Origin: a virus
DNA length: 28,024 bases
Virus record (IMG/VR): IMGVR_UViG_3300046724_000548
Coordinates: 1-28,024 of that record
Direction: 5' to 3' (one strand)
A model generated the notes under the pieces. That model made no database searches. It was not told where the DNA came from and saw only the letters and a list, made by a program, of their open reading frames with translations. The position numbers and the translations under genes were made by a program. The first letter of the stretch is position 1. Each line of letters opens with the position of its first letter. Of this stretch, positions 22,049 through 28,024 are shown in pieces.

Positions 22049-22204
22049 ATGGGCGTTCTCGTGCTGGTCCTGCTGCTCGCGGCGGCCGTGTGTTTCGGCC
22101 TCGCCGCGGCGAACGTGGCGACCCGGGTCAACCTGGTCGCGCTCGGCCTGCTGTTCTGGGTCATCACCGCGCTGGTCCCCGCACTCGGAGCTGCGGCGGC
22201 CTAG
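22049..22204 (+). CDS. Two-helix membrane peptide opposed to the head operon (51 aa)
   Basis: It lies in the 230-bp gap between scaffold and MuF-like genes, on the other strand. ATG 22049 has no ribosome binding site but a -10-like TATTAC directly upstream. Two hydrophobic helices (about 2-21, GVLVLVLLLAAAVCFGLAAA, and about 29-46, VALGLLFWVITALVPALG) are separated by a short NVATRVN turn. Codon third positions are nearly all G or C. Its stop shares CTAG with the stop of the MuF-like gene. The family is unnamed; a lysogen-expressed membrane function such as exclusion is conjecture. Confidence 0.72.
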   Translation: MGVLVLVLLLAAAVCFGLAAANVATRVNLVALGLLFWVITALVPALGAAAA

Positions 22205-23265
22205 AGGATGTAGCCGAACCTCTTGAGCAAGCGGATGGCTTCGTCGCGGTCACGGGCGGCGGCCAAGATGCTCTCCGGCATCAGCCGCGGCGTGCGTGAG
22301 CGCCGGTAACGCTGACCCTTGACCTTCACGCCGGTATCGCCGGCACCGAGCCGCCGGCCGGCCACACCGCGAGTCGTGGTGCCCTCCGTCGTCGTGAAGA
22401 CCTGCTGGCCGAAGACGCTGGACGCCTGAAGTCGCCCGATGTCACGGCCGCCGCGCAGCATCCGCGCCTCGGCGGCCGTGATCCGCGCACCTGCGGGCGT
22501 GAGTCCAGCGGCGCCGCGGCGGGCGTTGACCACCTGCGCCGGGTCTGCTCCGAGCCGGATCGCTTCCGCGCCCGACTTGGTGAACACCTTGTCCTGCTCG
22601 GCCGTCGACATCGCGTCGAAGGTCTTGCGTGGGCTCAGCACCATGTCCCCGCCGACGGCCTCGCTGCTCGGGATGTGCACGCAGTCGCAGGACGGATGCC
22701 GCTCGAAACCGGCGTTGTAGCGGTACCACTTACCGGCCAGGACGATGCACCGCGAACAGGTCTTGCCGACCACCATGCGCACGTAGCCGTTCGCGTGCGG
22801 CCTCGCCGCCAGCGCAACCTGATCGGCGACTCGGCCGGCGTCAGCGACCTGTGTGCGAACGATCATGTCGAGGCTCGTATACCCCGTCGCCAGGGCTTCG
22901 GTCGTCGTCGCCCCGTTGCCGATAGCGATCTTCGTGGCGATCACCGGCTGATCGAGCAACGTGCCCAACTCGCGGCCGTCCGAGGCGATCCCGGCAAGCT
23001 GGCGGCCAGCAGTCGCGCCGTCGGCCGCCGGGTCGATCTCCTGCGCCGCCAGCACCGCGTCGAGGTAGTCGTCGGCGCCCACCGCAGCGGCCAACTGCGC
23101 GCCAGACAGCGCCAGCAGCAGCGTCGGCGACAGCATCGACCAGGAACCGTCGAGGTCGGCGAGCGACAGCGCCCGCCACGCCTTCCGTGCCTGCTTCGAG
23201 ACCGCCTCGATGAGCCTGCGCCGGGCCCGGTACCGCTCGAACGCGATTGCTTCAGGCGACCGCAC
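22201..23265 (-). CDS. MuF-like minor head protein (354 aa)
   Basis: GTG 23265 overlaps the portal gene end by 14 bp, with GGAG at suitable distance. A helical N-terminal region (1-150) precedes the signature CSRCIVLAGKWY (170-181) and HPSCDCVHIPS (190-200), a Cys/His cluster typical of actinophage MuF-like capsid proteins encoded directly after the portal. The C-terminal 150 residues are basic and probably bind DNA or partners; no toxin domain is recognised there. It ends in RLLKRFGYIL. Confidence 0.8.
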   Translation of the reverse strand: MRSPEAIAFERYRARRRLIEAVSKQARKAWRALSLADLDGSWSMLSPTLLLALSGAQLAAAVGADDYLDAVLAAQEIDPAADGATAGRQLAGIASDGRELGTLLDQPVIATKIAIGNGATTTEALATGYTSLDMIVRTQVADAGRVADQVALAARPHANGYVRMVVGKTCSRCIVLAGKWYRYNAGFERHPSCDCVHIPSSEAVGGDMVLSPRKTFDAMSTAEQDKVFTKSGAEAIRLGADPAQVVNARRGAAGLTPAGARITAAEARMLRGGRDIGRLQASSVFGQQVFTTTEGTTTRGVAGRRLGAGDTGVKVKGQRYRRSRTPRLMPESILAAARDRDEAIRLLKRFGYIL

Positions 23266-24670
23266 CGGCCGGCTCCGTCACCGGGCCGGGCTGCGGGGCG
23301 GCGAGCCCGCGGGCGATGTCGGCAAGCGGGTTGGCCGCGGCCGTCGCCTCGTCGTCGGCTTCCATCCGCTCGATCTGCGCCTGCGTGTAGCCGAGATCCT
23401 CGCGGGTCTGCGGCAGCGTCGTGATCCCGCCCGCGTACAGCTTCACCGCCGCGTCCGCCGCCTCCGCCTTCGTCGGCGTAGAGGCGTCGCGCCAGATCGT
23501 CTCGAGCTGCCGCCACTTCGGGTCATCGTCGCCGAGGAACAGCCGGACGATCTGCATCGCCCGCTCGTAGGCGCCGCCGAACGCCCGCTGCTTACGCTCG
23601 GCCCGTTTGACCAGCCGGGCCTCGCTCGAGCGGATCGCGTCCGCCGACGGCGGGTTGTCGGTGGCCAGGCCCAGGAAGTGCGGCGGCAGGCCGGACAGCG
23701 AGGCCACCAGCCGCGCCATCTGGTTGATCGAGTCATGGAAGTTCGACAGCTGCGCGCCCGCGAACTCGAACTGCCGCATCACCTTCTCGTCGTCGGGGAC
23801 CGTCAGCAGCCGGCCCATCAGCGCCTTCATCGGGCTGATGGCGTTGCCGTCCTGGTCCTCGAAGTCGTTCGGGCTCGCGCCGAAAATGCCCCGCAGCGGC
23901 ACGGCGATGAACTCGGCCGCCACCATCATGTCGGTGGCCAGCTTGTTAGCGGCCCGGGCCAGCGGCAGGATCGCGTCCAGCTCCGACCGGCCGCGCCAGT
24001 CCGCGAGCCGGGCCCGGTTGACCATCGGCACGATCGGCACCACGCCGAGGTTGTGCTCGTCACGGTCGAGCAGTTCCCAGTCGGCGGTCAGGTCGTAGTA
24101 GCTGGTCCGGTTCGGCTCGTACACCGTCGCGTACCGCTCCGTGCGGCCCGTCACAATCTGCTGCGCGGCCATCAGGCTGTCGGCGTACGGATAACCCGCG
24201 CCGTAGATCCGGATCGCCGACCGGACCATGCGGGTACGCGGGTCGATGTCCGCGAACACCTCGAGCGGCGACTCGAACGTCACCAGCGGGGTGTCCGGGT
24301 CGTCCTCGTTCGTGCCGATCGCGATGTACGAGCGGCGCATCGTCAGCGCGTCGACCGTCGCCATCTGCGACTGCTCGTCAGCGCAGTTCGCCTGCCAGAT
24401 CCGCCACAGATCCGCATCCGCGTCGTCGTCCGGCAGCCGGAACCCTTCGACGTCGAGACGTTCCTCGAGCGAGTCGACGACCAGCTGCGGCCACGCGATC
24501 ACGACTTGCTGGACACGCTCGCCGAGCTCCGCCTGGATCTCCGGGTGCATGTAGGCGCGCTTGCAGCGCATCTCGTACTCGTCGTTGTACGCCTTCAGCG
24601 CCGGCCGCTCGATGCTGTGCGCGTTGCTCAGCCGGGTGATCAGGGCGCGCTCGTCGTCGGAGAGGGCCAC
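23252..24670 (-). CDS. Portal protein (SPP1 gp6-like)
   Basis: A 472-aa protein starting at GTG 24670 behind GAGAGGGGG. Length and order fit the SPP1-type portal family in actinobacterial siphoviruses. A helical N-terminus (about 20-70) contains VVDSLEERLDVEGFRLPDDD. A central region follows (GVVPIVPMVNRARLADWRGR, about 225-245). A C-terminal region (about 325-395) has SGLPPHFLGLATDNPPSADA and RSSEARLVKRAERKQRAFGG, the segments most typical of this family. The portal is the DNA entry ring of the capsid and contacts TerL. Confidence 0.88.
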   Translation of the reverse strand: MALSDDERALITRLSNAHSIERPALKAYNDEYEMRCKRAYMHPEIQAELGERVQQVVIAWPQLVVDSLEERLDVEGFRLPDDDADADLWRIWQANCADEQSQMATVDALTMRRSYIAIGTNEDDPDTPLVTFESPLEVFADIDPRTRMVRSAIRIYGAGYPYADSLMAAQQIVTGRTERYATVYEPNRTSYYDLTADWELLDRDEHNLGVVPIVPMVNRARLADWRGRSELDAILPLARAANKLATDMMVAAEFIAVPLRGIFGASPNDFEDQDGNAISPMKALMGRLLTVPDDEKVMRQFEFAGAQLSNFHDSINQMARLVASLSGLPPHFLGLATDNPPSADAIRSSEARLVKRAERKQRAFGGAYERAMQIVRLFLGDDDPKWRQLETIWRDASTPTKAEAADAAVKLYAGGITTLPQTREDLGYTQAQIERMEADDEATAAANPLADIARGLAAPQPGPVTEPAGAVA

Positions 24671-24682
24671 GCGCGCCCCCTC

Positions 24683-26389
24683 TCAGCGGGTGAAGACGGT
24701 GATCTTTCGGCGGACTCGAGGCTTCGGCCACAGCCCGGCCGCGGTGACATCGCCGGCGGCCTCATCGACGAGGGTGGAAACGACGGCCATGTCGATCTTC
24801 TGGGTCTGCGACGGCTTGCCGATCACGTACTTCTTGTTCGGCCGGAACAGCTTCCGCGCGTTCTTGACCTGCACGAACGTGATAGGGCAGCCGTCGTGAA
24901 CGAAGGCGGTCTCAGCCTTGTTGACGTCGGCATGCAGCCGCACCAGCGCCGCGTGCATCTGCGTGGTGCGGTAGGTCTCCCAGCGGATCACGACCTTCTC
25001 GCCGTGCTCCGCCTCCCAGTCCTGGCCTTCGGTCTTCCAGTCCGGCGGGTCGTAGTACATCCGCACCACGACGAACCGGCCGAAGATCTCACCGATGGCG
25101 GCGGCGACCTCGAGTCGGGGGACCTGGCCGTTGGGATGCTCGGCAGGGTTCCAGATGGCCGGCTTGTTGTCCTCGCCGTAGGTCGGGGTGAACTGGTAGC
25201 CGTCCTGGGTCTGCGCCCGCAGCCCGGTCCAGTCGTCGGTGTCAGAGCCGTCCAGGGCCAGCACGATCGGCGTGCCGTCGGGCACCTCGCGCAGCGGGAC
25301 GCCCGGGTACAGCTTCTGCCAGGAGCGGGCTTCCCAGCGGTCGCCGTTCATCCACGAGCCGGCGCCGTAGACGATCCGGTTGCCGTAGAACCGCTCCGCC
25401 TGGGCGGGATCCTCGTCCATCAGCTCTTCGGCCTCGGCGTTGATGCCGTGCAGATCGGCGTGCGGCGAACCCTTGTAGTTGATCGAATGGATCCGGCGCC
25501 GTTCCGCCCGGACCGTGTACTTCAGATCGGCCGGCGGCGGCTCGTAGAACTTGAAGATGTCCGGCTTCGTCGACTCGTGCGTGGTCTGCGCGACCGAGTT
25601 CTCGGCCGGGTCGTAGCAGTTCGTCGTCTCGCCGGACCGGCCGCCCATCGCCGCAGCGCCCCGGCGCATGGTCTGCGCGACCTTCCGTAGCTTGTTCGTG
25701 TCGGCGTAGAGCTGCGACTCGTCTTGCAGGCAAAACGTGATCGGGTTGCCCAGCCGCGACAGCGCCGAGCTGGTCACCACGTCGATTCGGTTCTGTTCCG
25801 GGTCGCCGTCGTCGTCGCGGAGGCGGATGAAGCCCTCGCGGACCAGCATGCGATTACGCAGTCGCGGGTTGCGGGCCATCGCCTGCAGCGGCCGGTAGAC
25901 GTTGTCGACCTGGTCCTCGCTGCTGGCGAGCAGCTGGATCAGCGGCGTCGGCCAGGCGTGACCCATCGGCTCGCCCGGCTTATAGCGGTACACCCAGCCG
26001 CAATCGCAGCCGTTGTCCGCGCATACGTACGCGTCGTTCTCGCCCGCCCGGCCGAGGAAGAGCACCGGGCCGAGGCCCTCAGCAGCGACCCACGCGGCCG
26101 ACCAGGGGCCTTTGCCGGTCTTCTGCGGGGCGATGACCTGCGAGCGGCGATAGTGGAACGCGGCCGACCGAACCGGGATCGCCTCAGGATCGCCCGCTAC
26201 GAAGTCGGGGTCCTGCCTGGCGTCCGGCTTGACCCGGTAGTGGTTGAGGGTGCACCACAATTGCCAGTCGTAGAGCCGGAATGCCTGGCCCTTGCGGAAG
26301 CCGTCCGGGATGATGCAGTGCCGCTGGATCCACGCCGCGACGACGTAGAGGGTCGGGAAGTCGACGAGGTAGCGGTTAGCCGGCTGCAT
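24683..26389 (-). CDS. terL: Terminase large subunit
   Basis: A 568-aa protein; ATG 26389 lies in the end of the small subunit gene (14-bp overlap). The ATPase half has a Walker A-like APQKTGKG at 87-94 and Walker B ITFCLQDE at 217-224. The nuclease half begins near VLALDGSDTDDW (377-388, candidate catalytic Asp380), with further acidic positions at MYYDPPDW and KIDMAVVSTLVDEA near the C-terminus. It cuts and packages phage DNA through the portal. A CADNGCDCG segment (123-131) looks like a Cys insertion. Together with the HNH gene it suggests cos-type packaging. Confidence 0.9.
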   Translation of the reverse strand: MQPANRYLVDFPTLYVVAAWIQRHCIIPDGFRKGQAFRLYDWQLWCTLNHYRVKPDARQDPDFVAGDPEAIPVRSAAFHYRRSQVIAPQKTGKGPWSAAWVAAEGLGPVLFLGRAGENDAYVCADNGCDCGWVYRYKPGEPMGHAWPTPLIQLLASSEDQVDNVYRPLQAMARNPRLRNRMLVREGFIRLRDDDGDPEQNRIDVVTSSALSRLGNPITFCLQDESQLYADTNKLRKVAQTMRRGAAAMGGRSGETTNCYDPAENSVAQTTHESTKPDIFKFYEPPPADLKYTVRAERRRIHSINYKGSPHADLHGINAEAEELMDEDPAQAERFYGNRIVYGAGSWMNGDRWEARSWQKLYPGVPLREVPDGTPIVLALDGSDTDDWTGLRAQTQDGYQFTPTYGEDNKPAIWNPAEHPNGQVPRLEVAAAIGEIFGRFVVVRMYYDPPDWKTEGQDWEAEHGEKVVIRWETYRTTQMHAALVRLHADVNKAETAFVHDGCPITFVQVKNARKLFRPNKKYVIGKPSQTQKIDMAVVSTLVDEAAGDVTAAGLWPKPRVRRKITVFTR

Positions 26390-26921
26390 TGCGGACCACC
26401 GTCAGGCGGCCTCGCACATCGTCCGGGTCGTCCTCGAGCTCCGGTGCCGGGGTCGAGCGCTTCGCGGCCACCTCGTCGGTGGCGATCTTCCAGCCGTTCT
26501 CCTTGAGCCCGGCCGGCGTCATCCCGATCTGGTCCGCGAAGCGGTGAACCGAGTTCTTGTCGGCCGCGGTCGCGTCTCCGGACTCGCAGACAGCCATCGT
26601 CCGGACCCACATCGCAACGATCGGCCACCGCCACGGATCGCGAATCCACGCCTCGGCCTGCGGTGTGCGCCAGGCACCGGCCCACAGCTCGAGCTCGCGG
26701 CTGTAGCGGGCCTCGGTGGCCTCGGCGTCGTACTCCTTGACCCGCTGCTTGTCCTCGAAGTAGACGTCGAAGACCTTGATCTTCGGCAGCGGGTAGGCCG
26801 GCGGCTCGCCGTCGTAGCCCTCGGCCGGAAGCGCGTCGAGCCGGAAGCCGCGACGGTCGCTGCGGCCGGATTTCGGGTCCGGCGGTGGGCCGGATCGGTT
26901 GCGTGCTCCACCACGTGGCAT
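26376..26921 (-). CDS. terS: Terminase small subunit (181 aa)
   Basis: ATG 26921 is chosen over an earlier in-frame ATG because GAGGAGATCGAC lies directly before it. The opening MPRGGARNRSGPPPDPKSGR and the later LWAGAWRTPQAEAW are characteristic of actinophage small terminase subunits. The helical middle and the helix-turn-helix-like segment VHRFADQIGMTPAGLKENGW (about 132-151) suit DNA recognition of the packaging site. It precedes the large subunit and overlaps it by 14 bp. Confidence 0.8.
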   Translation of the reverse strand: MPRGGARNRSGPPPDPKSGRSDRRGFRLDALPAEGYDGEPPAYPLPKIKVFDVYFEDKQRVKEYDAEATEARYSRELELWAGAWRTPQAEAWIRDPWRWPIVAMWVRTMAVCESGDATAADKNSVHRFADQIGMTPAGLKENGWKIATDEVAAKRSTPAPELEDDPDDVRGRLTVVRNAAG

Positions 26922-27077
26922 GTCGATCTCCTCAGCCGCATCGCGCGGCATCGGCTGTCCGTCACATCGCGTGACGAACCTTGGTCACTCTGGGTGGTCT
27001 GAACCCTCCGCACGGGTCAGAGCCCTCCCCGTCGGTCCTGCGCCCTTCGCCACTTGGGGGTCTCCCCCCACCCTCCG
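26922..27077. other. Intergenic hairpin-rich region before terminase; candidate cos site
   Basis: The 156-bp gap contains three GC-rich inverted repeats: CGTCAC-5-GTGACG (26960-26976), TCTGAACCC/GGGTCAGA (26998-27021, one bulge) and TGGGGG-4-CCCCCA (27055-27070). It lies just upstream of terS in a genome with an HNH nuclease gene, where cos sites of HNH-type packagers are expected. A cleavage position cannot be read from sequence alone. No convincing promoter was seen in it. Confidence 0.35.
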
Positions 27078-27350
27078 TCACGCAGAGTGAGGACGAATGG
27101 GTCCGTCGTCGGGGTGCACGTGCCGCCAGCACACGGCCTGCTCGTTGCCCTGCTCATCACGGTCGAGCTGGGTCACGTAGTAGCACTGTTCGTTGGCCTT
27201 GAGTGGTTCATGGCAGTCCTTGATGGCGCAGGGCTGGTCGGCCATGGGGCTGTGCGTGTGGCCTGCGGTGTCGCAGGTCCACGGCAACGTGGATGCCCAG
27301 GCGTCCATGAGCGCGTAGGTCTTGGTGTGCGTGCGGGTCAGCACGGCCAT
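27078..27350 (-). CDS. Small Cys/His-rich protein, probably zinc-binding (90 aa)
   Basis: ATG 27350 lies 2 bases after the HNH stop; longer in-frame extensions upstream overlap the HNH gene and lack support. A hydrophobic/aromatic start (MDAWASTLPWTC) is followed by CAIKDCHEPL and CYYVTQLDRD, and a C-terminal CWRHVHPDDG. The pattern suggests one or two metal sites. It sits between HNH and terminase genes, so a packaging-associated role is possible. The family is not recognised. Confidence 0.65.
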   Translation of the reverse strand: MAVLTRTHTKTYALMDAWASTLPWTCDTAGHTHSPMADQPCAIKDCHEPLKANEQCYYVTQLDRDEQGNEQAVCWRHVHPDDGPIRPHSA

Positions 27351-27352
27351 GC

Positions 27353-27685
27353 TCAGGCTCCTTGGGTGTGTGCTGCTCGTCCGCCTGCGCTGTTGTTGCA
27401 GCTGCTGTGGCTGGGGCCGAGGTAGCCGGCGCGGTCGTCGGTGTGGTCGAGCGCCCACTCGGTGCCGGGCAGGATCAGCTGGCTGCATCGTGCGCAGTTG
27501 ACCTGGCCTCGCTCGACCTTGGGCTTCCACCTGCTGCGCTCTCGCTCGTGTGCCCGGTCGTATCCGCGTTGCTGTCGTGTGCCTCGTGCCCGGTCTACCT
27601 CGCGGGTGTGGGTTGTGCATCGTGGCGTCTGGCTCAGCTCGGGGCAGCCAGGCTCCGCACATACGCGCATCCGGGGCCTGGCCAT
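27353..27685 (-). CDS. HNH endonuclease (110 aa)
   Basis: ATG 27685 with GGTGGGAG upstream is preferred over the longer in-frame GTG-type extension. An N-terminal zinc-ribbon segment (C9, C14, C23, H26; CAEPGCPE) is followed by a basic linker (about 33-58). The HNH motif comprises C64-x2-C67, ALDH (78-81) and HSSCNN (93-98). In HK97-type phages an HNH protein next to the terminase is needed with TerL for cutting cos DNA, and the location here fits. A homing-type nuclease is the alternative. Confidence 0.85.
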   Translation of the reverse strand: MARPRMRVCAEPGCPELSQTPRCTTHTREVDRARGTRQQRGYDRAHERERSRWKPKVERGQVNCARCSQLILPGTEWALDHTDDRAGYLGPSHSSCNNSAGGRAAHTQGA

Positions 27686-27707
27686 CTCCCACCCCCGGAG
27701 ACGACGA

Positions 27708-27732
27708 AGGCCCAGCTCAGTGGCTGGGCCAG
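27708..27732 (-). terminator. Hairpin terminator upstream of the HNH gene
   Basis: GGCCCAGC (27709-27716) and GCTGGGCC (27723-27730) form a perfect 8-bp stem with a six-base loop. On the minus strand it is followed by TTCGTCGTC, a weak T-tract of the type seen in actinobacteria. It separates the HNH gene from the partial gene at 27794. Confidence 0.6.
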
Positions 27733-27793
27733 GTCGTGGTCTTGCGACACTTCTGCCGCTGACACTGGATGGTGACAGACGGATCATGGGCCG

Positions 27794-28024
27794 TCAAGCA
27801 GCCACGCTGTCCCGACGTTGCGCCCGTGCGAGATGGTCGATGACCTCGCCGAACAGGAACATCGGGTCTTCGCCGTCGTACCCGTGAGCGATGATCCGGG
27901 ACCGCGATGCCCACTTGTTGATCAGCTTGCGGATCTGCTCGCTCGTCCGTTCGTCCCAGTGGGCTGCGAGACGCGACGCCTCGGCTGCCGTGAACAGCTT
28001 CCCGCGCAGTGCGGTGCGCAGGAT
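27794..28024 (-). CDS. Helix-turn-helix protein, start outside the window (partial)
   Basis: Seventy-six codons before the stop at 27794 are present; the N-terminus lies beyond 28024. The visible part (KLFTAAEASRLAAHWDERTS, then QIRKLINKWASRSRIIAHGY, then a DGEDPMFLFGEV segment) reads like an excisionase or MerR-type winged helix that ends in a short helical tail. In phages such genes regulate excision or late transcription. No certain family can be given from the fragment. Confidence 0.6.
   Translation of the reverse strand: MLRTALRGKLFTAAEASRLAAHWDERTSEQIRKLINKWASRSRIIAHGYDGEDPMFLFGEVIDHLARAQRRDSVAA

Noticed and set aside
23210-25690. 826-codon open frame on the plus strand across MuF, portal and terminase genes
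   Set aside because: It is antisense to three recognisable head genes, is extremely rich in Arg/Val/Gly, has no domain pattern, and is explained by GC-rich third positions.
1-28024. tRNA genes, integrase and att sites
   Set aside because: I found no cloverleaf-like sequence, recombinase motifs or long identical end repeats inside the window.

Overview
The window is high-GC DNA with actinobacterial gene style: strong G/C at third codon positions, many GTG and TTG starts, 1-8 bp stop/start overlaps, and GGAGG-type ribosome binding sites. It carries most of a siphovirus (HK97-fold, long non-contractile tail) genome or prophage, joined at its left edge to genes typical of actinobacterial conjugative elements. 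The host genus cannot be fixed from sequence alone; Micromonosporaceae or Streptomycetaceae would fit. No integrase, replication protein or tRNA is visible, so temperate lifestyle and integration are inference.

Left arm (1-4545). A truncated helix-turn-helix gene reads leftward. It is divergent from a rightward operon with a good promoter (TTGACA-18-TAGGTT) flanked by two copies of a 15-bp operator-like repeat. The operon encodes a 62-aa membrane peptide, a DUF2637 four-helix membrane protein and an FtsK/SpoIIIE-type DNA translocase, then a Cys-rich protein, a membrane-anchored CxxCxG zinc protein and a one-helix membrane protein. The operon ends at a probably bidirectional hairpin terminator (about 4559-4594), where it meets the late operon.

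Late operon (minus strand, read right to left from 27.7 to 4.6 kb). The order is HNH nuclease, small Cys/His protein, small and large terminase, portal, MuF-like minor head protein, scaffold and major capsid protein. A capsid accessory protein, a beta-rich surface protein and a head-tail connector follow. Next comes a block of fibre-like genes: a protein with about 12 copies of a 20-aa repeat, a beta-rich protein, a beta-helix protein and a DUF4082 protein. Then come tail terminator, two small structural proteins, major tail protein and an internal terminator. After these are the tail assembly chaperone with a predicted -1 frameshift product, HK97-gp10-like and DUF6093 completion proteins, tape measure, minor tail proteins, an endolysin with collagen-like repeats, and small membrane proteins of a lysis cassette.

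Two short plus-strand genes sit against the late operon. One (4848-5114) lies behind a perfect LexA/SOS-box-like palindrome; the other (22049-22204) encodes a two-helix membrane peptide inside the head genes. Both look leaderless and could be expressed separately from the late operon, for example in a lysogen or under DNA damage. The points I judge most worth following are these two genes, the conjugation-type translocase next to a full virion module, the frameshift site, and the expanded-repeat fibre block in an unusual position.
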